Below are positions 21,030 through 34,799 of a DNA stretch of 64,000 nt, piece by piece. Every line of letters begins with the position of its first letter. The stretch's first letter is position 1. The notes beneath the pieces are model-generated. The model saw nothing but the letters and a program-made list of their open reading frames with translations, was not told the DNA's origin and ran no database searches. This DNA comes from Mucidula mucida (lineage: Eukaryota > Basidiomycota > Agaricomycetes > Agaricales > Physalacriaceae): NCBI GenBank assembly GCA_015501055.1, contig JADNYV010000105.1, forward strand, positions 1 through 64,000. The letters are read 5' to 3'. The position numbers and the translations under genes are program-made.

Positions 21030-22050
21030 TCTGTTTATCATGTACATCAGGTGCGGCCTGCACGAGTTGGAAAGGATGGGAGCCCTCGTGTATGTCGCCT
21101 CTCGCTTCTAAGCGCAATGGGTGAAAGACATCCTTTTGGAAAAACTTTGAGAAGGAAAATGCGAAGTCCGTCGCTTCGACATTACAGGTATGATTCGGTG
21201 TGAATGATGATGAATTGTTTCTTAACTATATAGTTTTCCACAAGTTTGACATCATCCTCAAAACCTGCGGAACCCCGGTAGATGCTGTAGGTTTTCAGTC
21301 TTACGTTGCCTTCCGGTACTCATTCGGCGCCAGAAGTATATGTATCGTTATGTCGGGCTCATCGCCATCCCTTTTTCGCACTGTACATCGTTCACAGAGC
21401 GCAAATTACGACACTGATGTTTCTAGCACAGCTTATCATCTCATTCTTCGGAGGGCACAACACGCGAGAGGCCAAAGTTAAGGATTGACAACTCACATAG
21501 ACCGTCCCTCGACTCGAACGATCCAACCTCATGCGCTTGCCTTGATGCGCAGTTACCTGGGCATGCTTCACCTTCTTATCCTCCTCGGAGATTTGTTTGC
21601 TTAGTGAAGCACCGAAAAGCAACGCGGCAGGCTATCTCTCCTGCTCCGCGTATTCGCCACAGGCAGGCTGGGCCAGCGAAATCAGCGGTAGTGCGAGCAG
21701 ATAGCAGACTTGAGAGATATCGTGGGCGGAAAGTGGATTTCAGCTTTTAGCGATGGGTCGCTGCCTCAGGCTCCGTGTCAGGACCCGCGCGCTTGCAGAG
21801 AGGAAAGTGGTGACCGTCCTGGGCGTACCCAATGATAAGCCTGCGATGGCCGGACCGTGTTGATTCCTTCGAATAGTAGTCGCGAGTTTAAAGCGCGGAG
21901 AGCAGTACGCAAGAGAGAGTGTTGATAGGAAAATGAATGGCCGCTGTGGCCTGCTTTTTCTTTTCCTTCGAATACCACTGTACATTCCGAACGGCATCTT
22001 TGCTCCGTTCCCAGTACCATCCAGAAATTATCCAAATTTTTACGGGACGA
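21030..22050. other. No gene recognised
   Basis: Short frames on both strands without recognisable motifs. Confidence 0.3.
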
Positions 22051-22051
22051 G

Positions 22052-22990
22052 CTAAGGGAGGATGATAGTCATTGGGCAAGGGAAATGTCCGCTCGGCGCT
22101 CGGAAGACGTTGACAGCGCGAGAAACAATGAAGAAGGTCGAAGTGGTGATGGTGAGAGCAAGGATGCACGACTGCCTAATCGAGAATCCTTGCTTGCTTT
22201 CCACCGCCATCATAAAACCTTTTCTCTCGTCCGTTATTGTATCTGAGATTGCTTTCAACACGTCGCCTGCCTTCATCTTCGCCATGTTCTCAAAGGTCTC
22301 GATCCTCGAAATGTTGGAAGCCACCTACATCGTCAAGATCTGAAGAGAAAAACTCCAAATGGTTGCTGGAAACGTCGGTGATCAATGCTGCACGGGTCAG
22401 GACGGTCTGTTTGCATTTAACCTTTCTCTACGATATCTCAAATGTCCCTTACAGGCCGATAACACGTTTTCATCATGAGCCACAAATCTTCATCACAGGT
22501 CTGTCTTTCCCACTGCATAACCCTCTCTACTTATGGACGTTTTCCATTCTGACTGGAGTGGACGGGTAACTGCACATCAAGGAAAGCACGCGAGGCTGGA
22601 TCGTCGGAGTCGAGGGACGGTTTAATGATTTAGTGCGAGTTCTGAATTCTCGACTTTGGCCTCTCGCACTGACTTATGAGCAGGCTGCACAACGTACGTT
22701 TCAAGATGCGGGTTTTGCCTCAAGTCCGTGGACCCTACACACCGTGAAAATATAAGAAGAGTATCTGCAAGACCATTTCCGTTTGCAACAAGGCGCTTTC
22801 AAGAAAGAAGCGGACATCCTGCAGGAATACTACTCCGGAAGCTTCAAGGTTCGTACACATTGACGACCAATATTGGCTCGTTCCCCATCAGCGCTTTAAA
22901 GATTTTGTCTGAGGGCCGCGGTGAGATGCGAGGTTGCACAAGAAGGTTCGCCATGAAAGTTGCGCTTGAGCGTGACCCGTCGTGATGACT
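22052..22990. pseudogene. Fragments of a repeated gene
   Basis: The block at 22210-22340 (ATGTTGGAAGCCACCT) recurs near 3940 in X1. The block at 22480-22560 (reading ITGLSFPLHNPLYL) recurs inverted near 34600-34660 (ITGLSFALHNPLSL). At 22690-22850 one frame reads YLQDHFRLQQGAFKKEADIL with a stop shortly before, a clear protein-like remnant. I do not recognise the family. Confidence 0.35.
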
Positions 22991-23063
22991 ATAGGTACTC
23001 TGGCTTTTGGACTTTTGATTTTTCTTGACGAACTACAGATTCATGTTGTTGATTCGCCATTAT

Positions 23064-23230
23064 GTGAATGGAGTACTACTTCACCCATGATGCGAGTAGT
23101 ACGTTCCTTCAGGACGTACACGGAGCAACGGGGAAAGCGGCGAGCCGAAACGAGTCCCCGATTGTATTGTATCCCTTTGAGTCCTCGTATCGTTCTTGAT
23201 CTTAGTTAGAGTACTGTACTACTTGTAGTG
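23064..23230 (+). repeat. Direct repeat flanking RepA copy A, left
   Basis: Matches 24811-24975 in the same orientation with substitutions: GATGC(G/A)AGTAGTACGTTCCTT, then GAGCCGAAAC(G/A)AGTCC, TTCTTGAT and TAGTCAGAG-like blocks. The reverse complement of the same sequence lies at 6830-6955. Confidence 0.55.
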
Positions 23231-24380
23231 ATGCTTCCCGAGTCTGAATTAATTATGGCCAATGACTATCGACCTCTGAATGAGTAGATGATATGTTACA
23301 TGAATGTCAACGATCAAGGCGCCACACTTCATGCCTTGCTATATTCGGAACAGATCTTGTATAGCCACTAAATGCTGTACCAGAGCCTTCCATTATTTGC
23401 CGCCTTTGGCTCTCCATCACTGAAAAGCCACCAATAGGCGCGCGGCGCCGACACCGCATGGTCCTTCTGTTGATTCACATCAAAACAAAAGGATCCACAC
23501 TCCCACGCTCCCAATTGTATAAATTCCTGGGCCTTCTCGCAAGTATGTTTGTCTCTTGCCATTTCTTTGTCATGTCCCAAGGTTGCCACCGGTCATTGGC
23601 ATCCAGCACAAGCGGCCCAGGCTTTCCTTGATAAACATCTCTATCATCTCGGCTACAAGCCGCAGATTGTGACCCCTCCTGGTGCGTTTATTGTGGCGTT
23701 AATGCTAAATCATTGTCTAACTTCGCTCGGCCTAGGTGTTACCCATTGCTGGCTTCTCATCCTTACCTGTCCCTCCGCAATGGGTCGAGGCATATTCACC
23801 CAGCTCACTGTGTCCCGCCACTCCCCAACTGGGGTCCCATGTGGCGAGTCCATGTGTCATTCAATCGACATTCTCTACTAGAACTTTGGACCATTGGCAC
23901 TGCCTCTATTCTGTGTATTGCAGAAGGTTCTATGGGTGTACCCTTCTTGTCCAGACGGAAAGTGGCGTCTTCCTTCCAGTGGACGCCTTCTCGGTGTTGG
24001 TGGCACTACTTCTGAAGCCGACGTTCTCTTCGGAGGTCCGACTCTTACATCCAGCTTCTCGCTCACGCCGCGCCCGGCGCTACGCAAATGGCGTTGCCTC
24101 ATAATCACGAAGCTCGTTAGGCCAAACGTCTCCAGTACCACGTCACCTCTACGCCTCTCCTTCTCAGCTCGCGATGACACCTCAACCTCGTGCATGTCTC
24201 TTGATGGTTCAGACTCAAGTATACAGACATCAAACTTGTCATTGCCGTCAGCAACCAAATGATCATATTGGACGATCTACATATCGAGGAGACGGAGGAG
24301 ACATATTCCTTGCTCCTTGTGGGACTGAGTCCTGCACTCTTTGTAGAAGGTAGACAACTCCGTCTGCAATGCAACCCGCC
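23230..24380 (+). repeat. RepA right half (copy A)
   Basis: Gene-like repeat, equivalent to 13896-15040 inverted and to 35510-36480. Frames carry FLDKHLYHLGYKPQIVTPPG near 23615, then LPVDAFSVLVALLLK (near 23980) and, later, LRLSFSARDDTSTS. At 24259 the next block reads MIILDDLHIEE, corresponding to MFDDLHVEG in the copy at 35646. Frame changes show it is a pseudogene. It meets the inverted left half near 24380. Confidence 0.55.
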
Positions 24381-25090
24381 GTCACCCCGGCTGGGCAAGC
24401 AGATAAACCGTGGTGCGGACATGAATTGGGTGCATATGTCCTGAGGAACGGGCATAAAGGTGTGCCAATAGAGAGAACAGAAACAATCTTGGGTACTCTT
24501 CAGGTTGTCGGACGGAGTTAGACAATGGTTGAGTGGCATCACACCTCAATGAACGCACCAGGAGGGGTTCCAATCTTCCGCTTGTAACCGAGACAATACA
24601 TATGTTTGTTGAAGAGATCCTTGGCCGCTTGTGTTCGATGCCGATGACTGTTGGCAACCTTGAGGCATGACGAAGAAATGGAAAGAGACAAATGTACTTA
24701 CTTGCAAGTAGGCCCCAGAAATTTACTATCTGAATCCTTGTTTGGATGTGAATCAACATGAGAAATATGCAGTGTCGGCGCCGTGTTTGGGATTCATTTT
24801 TTTGAAATGTGAATCAAGTGCTACTTGACCTATGATGCAAGTAGTACGTTCCTTTAAGACGGACCCGGAGCAGCGCCGAGCCGAAACAAGTCCTTGATTG
24901 TAATGGAAAATTCTCGTACAGCTCTTGATTCTAGTCAGAGAACCTACTACCGATAGTAACATACTCTAGTTGAGAGCAATACATGCCAGTCTCAATTCAA
25001 TAGGGATTGTAATGACTGTTGTGACCTACAAATACTGAGATAACACGGTGTACTAGAACCGGAAGTGTCAATAATCAATACACTTTTTGA
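24381..25090 (-). repeat. RepA left half, inverted (copy A)
   Basis: Reverse complement of the copy at 6640-7119 plus 13657-13895. Read on the minus strand it follows directly after the RecQ gene at 25100-28337, as in X1. Includes 24811-24975, the right member of the direct repeat described at 23064. Confidence 0.55.
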
Positions 25091-25099
25091 TACATCAGT

Positions 25100-28337
<3,238 letters not shown>

Positions 28338-28809
28338 GAGTCTACGGTCCAAGAGTCGGAACCCCCGTGGCGTCACGACATCGGCACGCCCAGAATAACC
28401 GGAAGTGGCCAGTTGTGTGGCAGTGGAGCTATGGTCGGGCTATCTCGATGTAGTTTAGGGTAAGATTTGAGGCGTGTTGGTGAGAACGGGAGTAGGGAAA
28501 GACTCAGATTGGAGGGGGGCGCGATTACACCATTCAGTGTTTGTCTTCAGACTAGCTGTATTTGATGAGATCCAATTTTGCCAGGGTCCACTTGACTCAA
28601 AGTGAAGACGCGTCCTCGACATCGGGGAGTAACCGCGTTGGGAAAGGCAACACAAAGACAGACCATCCAGACCACCATCGCGGGGCACTAATCTCCGGTG
28701 TGCGCTAAGAGCCTTCTCTGATCCTGTCTCTCGCCATTTCTAGAACTGATTGCTTTGAGGAGATGAAAATGTTACGTGTGCCAAATGCAGGTGGACATAG
28801 TCTCGATTT

Positions 28810-28863
28810 CCAGACTCTATGAGGAGTATGAAGATAATCGTTCCTACTTACTATAGAGTCTGG
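28810..28863. repeat. Hairpin at the outer end of the left arm
   Basis: CCAGACTCTAT at 28810-28820 and ATAGAGTCTGG at 28853-28863 form a perfect 11-bp stem. The same structure is at the far end of the right arm (about 31441-31494). The inner half continues into the 44-bp repeat. Confidence 0.7.
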
Positions 28864-28864
28864 A

Positions 28865-28908
28865 CCTTATGTGGGGGGTACTTGGCAGGTGCACCTCGGA
28901 GTTTGAAT
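28865..28908 (+). repeat. 44-bp terminal repeat, copy a
   Basis: Begins CCTTATGTGGGGGGTACTTG and ends CTCGGAGTTTGAAT. Copies: 28865-28908 (+), 30080-30123 (-), 30180-30223 (+), 31396-31439 (-). The two copies within each arm face each other, as terminal inverted repeats of a ~1.26-kb unit. Confidence 0.85.
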
Positions 28909-29083
28909 ATTAGTGATTGCCTCGCTCAAGCCGTCGGACCGTAGTTGCCCGAGATTCAGATTCGTCTCAAAGGAGCAAGTACCAGTGCCGCCGGGCTCAG
29001 TAGCTTATTTTCTTGTCGCAACCACTACAACGAACGCGAGAGAACGTTCCCTCTAGACTTACTTTAACGGCCCCTTCTAATTC

Positions 29084-30173
29084 ATGTCAACTTCATCTTC
29101 CACAAGCCCTTCCATTTTGGGCTATGCTCGTCACAAAGTGAATACGCGAGAATGGCTTGATGCTTTACTTTGCGAGAAATGCAATGTCCCCTCCCTCTAT
29201 GAACCCCAAAGCCGACACTCGTTTGATCTTGTCCAGAACAAGGATCTCTTCCTGAGGATCACTACTGGCCATGGAAAGACTCTCATTCTCATGTCACCGC
29301 TAATTGCGGCGCAAGCGCGATTCAAGGAAGGGATTGGGATTATGACTGCGCCAACCAAAGCTCTATGCGACCAGGAGGTGAAGAATATTCATGATACTTA
29401 TGTTAATCTAGTACTGACACTATGGTAGGCTGCCTGCGGAACTAAATATGGATTAAAGTCTTGGGCAATTAGCCAGGACACTCTTGATGCGGCTCGGCTA
29501 CAGGAACCACCCATCAGACTGTTTGACGAGGTCATGCAAGCAAAGGGTATCAGGCTTGTAGTTATGAGCCCCCAGATGTTGAACAGTGAAGGGTTTCGCA
29601 AGTATGAGAAGATGCCAAAATTCCGGAAGAGCATTCGTTGGTTTCTAATCAACGAAGCTCATCTGTCTGGGAAGGGATCCACCGTATTCGAGGCGCCGTA
29701 CTGCTCTTGGTGCGCTTCGCTGGCGCTTACCGCAGGACACTGTTTGGGCTGCAGTTACCGCAACTGTTAGGTCTGTTAATGCTCGGGAAATTGCACAGAC
29801 ATATGGCTTTACGGAGGGCAACTATGTTTGTGCATGGTACACGATTGATCGGCCCAACCTGAAATACATACCCCGAATCATGCGATACGCCCACAGCACC
29901 AGCTCATTCCTTGACCTATCCTTCCTCATCCCTTTCGAAATGACAGACAACTGGCAGAGAATGATTGTGCAGCAGAAACGCGATGATGGGCGAGAAGCAA
30001 AGATAACGCGTGTGGAGATCACACCCAATTCGGCCACGGAGATCTCCGAAATCTCAATGCCAGAGTCGGCCAACAGCAAATTCGAACTCCGAGGTGCACC
30101 TGCCAAGTACCCCCCACATAAGGCTCAGACTAGGATGTGCGACCTCCTAATCGAGCAACCCATGTCCACCTAG
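29084..30173 (+). pseudogene. RecQ-like helicase lobe 1, left arm
   Basis: Starts MSTSSSTSPSILGYARHK at 29084. Walker A reads TTGHGKT near 29265, then LILMSPLIAAQ and a motif-Ia-like IMTAPTKALCDQE. After a likely short intron near 29402-29428 come YGLKSWAISQDTLD and VVMSPQMLNSEGF. Motif II reads INEAH (29650-29665) where DEAH is expected. Motif III TAT is near 29760 (LGALRWRLPQDTVW in another frame), then DRPNLKYIPRIM near 29850. The frame runs through the terminal repeat and ends at 30173; the second RecA lobe is absent. A frame break near 29670 and the truncation make it non-functional as a helicase. Confidence 0.75.
30080..30123 (-). repeat. 44-bp terminal repeat, copy b
   Basis: Reverse complement of copy a with one difference near the end (TTCGAAT for TTTGAAT). 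Inner end of the left arm. Confidence 0.85.
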
Positions 30174-31219
30174 TCTGAGCCTTATGTGGGGGGTACTTGG
30201 CAGGTGCACCTCGGAGTTCGAATTTGCTGTTGGCCGACTCTGGCATTGAGATTTCGGAGATCTCCGTGGCCGAATTGGGTGTGATCTCCACACGCGTTAT
30301 CTTTGCTTCTCGCCCATCATCGCGTTTCTGCTGCACAATCATTCTCTGCCAGTTGTCTGTCATTTCAAAAGGGATGAGGAAGGATAGGTCAAGGAATGAG
30401 CCGGTGCTGTGGGCGTATCGCATGATTCGGGGTATGTATTTCAGGTTGGGCCGATCAATCGTGTACCATGCACAAACATAGTTGCCCTCCGTAAAGCCAT
30501 ATGTCTGTGCAATTTCCCGAGCATTAACAGACCTAACAGTTGCGGTAACTGCAGCCCAAACAGTGTCCTGCGGTAAGCGCCAGCGAAGCGCACCAAGAGC
30601 AGTACGGCGCCTCGAATACGGTGGATCCCTTCCCAGACAGATGAGCTTCGTTGATTAGAAACCAACGAATGCTCTTCCGGAATTTTGGCATCTTCTCATA
30701 CTTGCGAAACCCTTCACTGTTCAACATCTGGGGGCTCATAACTACAAGCCTGATACCCTTTGCTTGCATGACCTCGTCAAACAGTCTGATGGGTGGTTCC
30801 TGTAGCCGAGCCGCATCAAGAGTGTCCTGGCTAATTGCCCAAGACTTTAATCCATATTTAGTTCCGCAGGCAGCCTACCATAGTGTCAGTACTAGATTAA
30901 CATAAGTATCATGAATATTCTTCACCTCCTGGTCGCATAGAGCTTTGGTTGGCGCAGTCATAATCCCAATCCCTTCCTTGAATCGCGCTTGCGCCGCAAT
31001 TAGCGGTGACATGAGAATGAGAGTCTTTCCATGGCCAGTAGTGATCCTCAGGAAGAGATCCTTGTTCTGGACAAGATCAAACGAGTTTTGGGTTTTGGGG
31101 TTCATAGAGGGAGGGGACATTGCATTTCTCGCAAAGTAAAGCATCAAGCCATTCTCGCGTATTCACTTTGTGACGAGCATAGCCCAAAATGGAAGGGCTT
31201 GTGGAAGATGAAGTTGACA
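30130..31219 (-). pseudogene. RecQ-like helicase lobe 1, right arm
   Basis: Mirror copy of the left-arm gene. Differences seen: MRYAHSTG instead of MRYAHSTS, and near 31090 AKTQNSFDL-type sequence instead of SRHSFDL with a one-base length difference that breaks the N-terminal frame. The motifs TTGHGKT, INEAH and RPNLKYIPR are the same. Truncated at the same terminal repeat. Confidence 0.75.
30180..30223 (+). repeat. 44-bp terminal repeat, copy c
   Basis: Same orientation as copy a; inner end of the right arm. Preceded by CCTAGTCTGAG, compared with TATAGAGTCTGGA before copy a. Confidence 0.85.
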
Positions 31220-31395
31220 TGAATTAGAAGGGGCCGTTAAAGTAAGTCTAGAGGGAACGTTCTCTCGCGTTCGTTGTAGTGGTTGCGACAAGAAAATAAG
31301 CTACTGAGCCCGGCGGCACTGGTACTTGCTCCTTTGAGACGAATCTGAATCTCGGGCAACTACGGTCCGACGGCTTGAGCGAGGCAATCACTAAT

Positions 31396-31439
31396 ATTCA
31401 AACTCCGAGGTGCACCTGCCAAGTACCCCCCACATAAGG
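31396..31439 (-). repeat. 44-bp terminal repeat, copy d
   Basis: Outer end of the right arm, reverse complement of copy a including the TTTGAAT variant. Confidence 0.85.
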
Positions 31440-31509
31440 TCCAGACTCTATAGTAAGTAGGAACGATTATCTTCATACTCCTCATAGAGTCTGGAAATCG
31501 AGACTACGC

Positions 31510-31790
31510 GCATCCTTTCTCCTTCTTCTTCTCACCATCATCACCTATCAATTCTTTTCTTTCTTCCTCATGTACATATGTACTCGACATGGCCGACTTC
31601 TTCCATCCATATGTATCGACTATTTTTGTCCCAAATTCCGAAGCCCGCCCGAAAAAAACGCCAGTCCAGCATGGCAAACGCTGGCAACCGGCGTCCTCGA
31701 CAAATGTACGGCGAGTCGGATCATGTAGAACAAGTCAGAAACAATAAGCAAACCGCAGCGGCATCCGCGCAAGATTCCTCTGTTTCCTAA
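31510..31790 (+). repeat. Flank of unit X2, repeated inverted at 3203-3440
   Basis: Reads ADFFHPYVSTIFVPNSEARP and KKTPVQHGKRWQ in one frame. The inverted copy at 3440-3203 preserves ADFFHPY, NSEARPKK and PVQDGKHWQ, so this was once coding. It lies directly beside the palindrome. Function unknown. Confidence 0.55.
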
Positions 31791-31799
31791 ACCGCACCT

Positions 31800-33440
31800 A
31801 ATCCCTACTGCTCTCCATGAATCAGACAGACGACCACCATTCCAAGGAATCAACCCATCGCGGCCATCTCAGACGATTCGGATCGGTCGCCAATTTCCTC
31901 TATTCAAGAGCGCGAGTCCTAACATAGCCCCCCAAGTCGTCTAACTCAGCAGACACCCGTAACAGGAAGCTGAGCCACCGCTCGGGAGCAAGTCCGGCGC
32001 ACTCCACAGACGTCCATCTCAAAATGTGTCTAGCTCCAATACAACTTTCCTGTTTCTCATGCCTGCTTGTAGTATCGCCCATATCGCCGAACATGGGTTA
32101 TTAGGACGAACTGTTGGAGGCGGGGCTATCCTGGTGATCAACATTAGTGAGTCCTTGTTTCCTCTTTCGTCCCGCACTGACTTGTGTTTCCTGCGGATTC
32201 TCAGTGCGATTAAGATTTCTTCCCTCGAATTAGCGTACAACACCGGCGATGGAGCAAAAATTCAATGACACTACATTCACGACCAAACCCGTGGGCGACA
32301 CTGCCTTCCAGATTCCTGGAGTTTGAGCTGCGCGCAGTTCATGTAAATCGGGTTAAATCCATACACTGTTGCTCAACGACACTTTCACCTAGGTTCGCTA
32401 GGTCGCAAAGAAGTGTCGGTTCATCACCCTCCGGGTCCAAAAATGAACCAGGTGAGTTTTTTCCTGCCTTCGGCACCTCTCGAGAGCTCACTCTTGTGCA
32501 GCCAGCCTTTTGGCGCTTCATAGCTTTCGGCATTATCTTTTCGTCTTATTGCACGCAACGATATACGCAAGTCGTCGGACAATCGTCTTTGTGGCATCAA
32601 CCAAGATTGACTTCCCAGGCCTGACGAGTTTTCAAGACTGAGCGGAACGTTTCAGTTCCCTCAGCTCTTACGTTCACTCGTCAGGTTAGTGGGAAATTTC
32701 TTCTACTCCACTTGCTCTATTCCTTATCTAGTTCGCTAGCTACTTTCTCGTCGCCGACCCTTTGTATGTTACCCTCCCAGGATTTCCAATCGCATCGCGG
32801 CATCCGTGTACTCACGGGTGTTTGCTATTTGGCTACTTTCGTCGCCTCAGACTCCTCAAAATGGTGTACCATTGCCAATGGTATCAGCCGGGCCCACGAC
32901 AGGGCCCACGATACTCTGCATCACGTACTAGTGAGGAAAAAACAACAGATGTTAGGCGCGCCTGAGCTGGTCCGTCCCCCGGATAATCTGTAGTATCGTG
33001 TGACTCGAGGACTTTTGATTTTGGCAATAAATACATGTCTTTGTTTAATTTCGCGTTGGGTTGAAAGGACACTTGTCGGGGAGAAATCGAGTGCGCTGCT
33101 GACAGCCTTCTGCTTGTTCAAGACACAGGAACAAATGTAACGGGGATTATAACCAATCAAGTGAAAAAGAAGAATTTGATTCCAGAAAACTATGATAAGG
33201 AAATGTGGTATACAGGCGGGACAAAAGAGACGCGGATAAAGAGTTCAGACAGAGTTCAGAATACAAATCAAGACGTGCAAGAGATCGTTGATGGTAGTCA
33301 AGCTATTGGAGGACACGAGTTCACGAAACTGCTTTCTCGACCGTAATTGCAGGAGCGAGAGCAGCAGTGGTTTCGGGGGAAAGCATGGTACTTTCTCGCG
33401 TCTGAAAGAAAAGACGTCAACTGCCGTGGTGATCAGGGCT
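31800..33440. other. No gene recognised
   Basis: Only short frames on both strands. A 61-codon plus frame at 33161 (RVQNTNQDVQEIVDGSQ) looks mildly protein-like but has no recognisable motif. Confidence 0.3.
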
Positions 33441-33441
33441 C

Positions 33442-33747
33442 GTGACTGATGGCAAGCGCCTAGCACTTCGCCTTTCAACGCAAAATCATCCTGTATCCGT
33501 CAAGGCAGATGGGAGCCTTCGCCCTGCGATTGAAGATGAAGGCATAGCAGTGTGCGCCTGTTCAATCTGTGTAATGGCTATGGAAGGCCACATGGTACAA
33601 TCAGCGCCGACAGGACTGACCTCGAGTGTAGTGTTCCGTCCCGTCCAAGGACTTGAGGTCCAATGCGATAGCTGTGAACAAGGCAAACTATCGGAAGGTG
33701 CATCCTGGAAAGTCAACGAACTGCAGGCAGCTCACGGATCTGCATGA
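33442..33747 (+). CDS. Possible zinc-binding fragment, unrecognised
   Basis: A 101-codon frame with VCACSICVMAMEGH and LEVQCDSCEQGK. The two Cys-x2-Cys pairs ~38 residues apart could bind a metal. The overlapping frame from 33653 runs to 33898 and may be an alternative continuation. No family recognised and no promoter or intron evidence, so this may be spurious. Confidence 0.25.
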   Translation: MTDGKRLALRLSTQNHPVSVKADGSLRPAIEDEGIAVCACSICVMAMEGHMVQSAPTGLTSSVVFRPVQGLEVQCDSCEQGKLSEGASWKVNELQAAHGSA

Positions 33748-34355
33748 CAGTTCTACTAACTGTTCTGAGCACGACAACTATTCACGTGGACTTTTGACTT
33801 GCGCCTCCAAAAGTGATCCCGGCAAAGCATTGCCCGACGAGAGGCCTAAACAAGCCGATGAAGATAACCGTGAATGGAGTAGGGAAAAAGACGGATGAAC
33901 TGGGTGGGTACAGCCACATTGGTCATGGTTTTTGGTAGCTTTATGGTGGGATTCTTGAACGGGATATATAATGAAATCGCGCCTCCGCTGCTGTAACTTC
34001 GAATCGGAACAACGATAGAGGTCTCCTAGGGTGGCAGCTCGAGCGAAGCCTCCTCTTAAGTCTTACCCCGCCGTGAGGGCATATGCAGCCGTTGCGAACA
34101 CGACAAAAAGCTGGACGGGAGGGCACCGACATCAGCAGCGACCTGACATTTGAAGCCGAAAAAGATGGCATTCCGAGACTGAATCAACCTTGCAAGAATC
34201 TCTGGGGATTGCTTTTAGTAGGACATTTGGATCCAAAGAAAACAGCCGTACAGATCCGTTAGCCTTAACGCGTTGTGTCTGGATGCCCTGGAGGGGAGGG
34301 GGGTTCAGGGAGAGTCGAGCATTTGGGAAGTGTCCACTGTCTGCTTTCATGTTTT

Positions 34356-34795
34356 CTAGTGTGTCACCGTGCCATGGTGGAGCTCACCGAAATGCTGGGC
34401 AAATTTGATGTCGCCAAGATTTCGACCCTTGGTGTCCTCGGAAAGCTGTTGAATAAGTCTTCCTAGTAAGACTTTCTCGATTTGTGCTGATGCCCCAGTC
34501 GAGTTTGACCGCGAAATGTTTCCGAGAACAGAAAAGCGAGAATGAAACGCGAGACGACGTACGGACGAGTGAAGCCTGGAGAAGGAAAAATGCTGAAGAG
34601 AGAGAGGATTATGCAGTGCAAAGGACAGACCTGTGATGCAGTTTTGTGGCTCTTTGTCTTGACTTCGCACATGTTCAAACACGCGCTGTCAACGAGTTCA
34701 TGGTAACGTTGACACATGGAAGAGAACAAGGTCGTAGACGAGGCATTTGTGGCATTTTTGTGATAGCAAGAAACAAGCGGCGCTAGCGATTTCAT
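34356..34795 (-). pseudogene. Repeat remnant related to 22480-22560
   Basis: The minus frame contains ITGLSFALHNPLSL, matching ITGLSFPLHNPLYL at 22490. Flanking sequence is less similar. A repeated-gene fragment of unknown function. Confidence 0.35.
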
Positions 34796-34799
34796 TGAT

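Larger units (their letters stand above)
28798..31506. repeat. Near-perfect 2.7-kb palindrome with 34-bp spacer
   Basis: Left arm 28798-30134 and right arm 30169-31506 are reverse complements over ~1337 bp. I saw only a few differences, including a substitution near 29900/30403 and a small cluster with one indel near 29205/31090. The spacer is 30135-30168. Each arm contains the N-terminal lobe of a RecQ-like helicase, and each arm is bounded by 44-bp inverted repeats. In X1 the equivalent position (near 3860) has no such insertion. Confidence 0.95.

Noticed and set aside
28798..31506. Helitron
   Set aside because: A helicase is present, but of RecQ type; no Rep/HUH motif, and the ends are inverted repeats rather than the 5'-TC...CTRR-3' hairpin ends of Helitrons.
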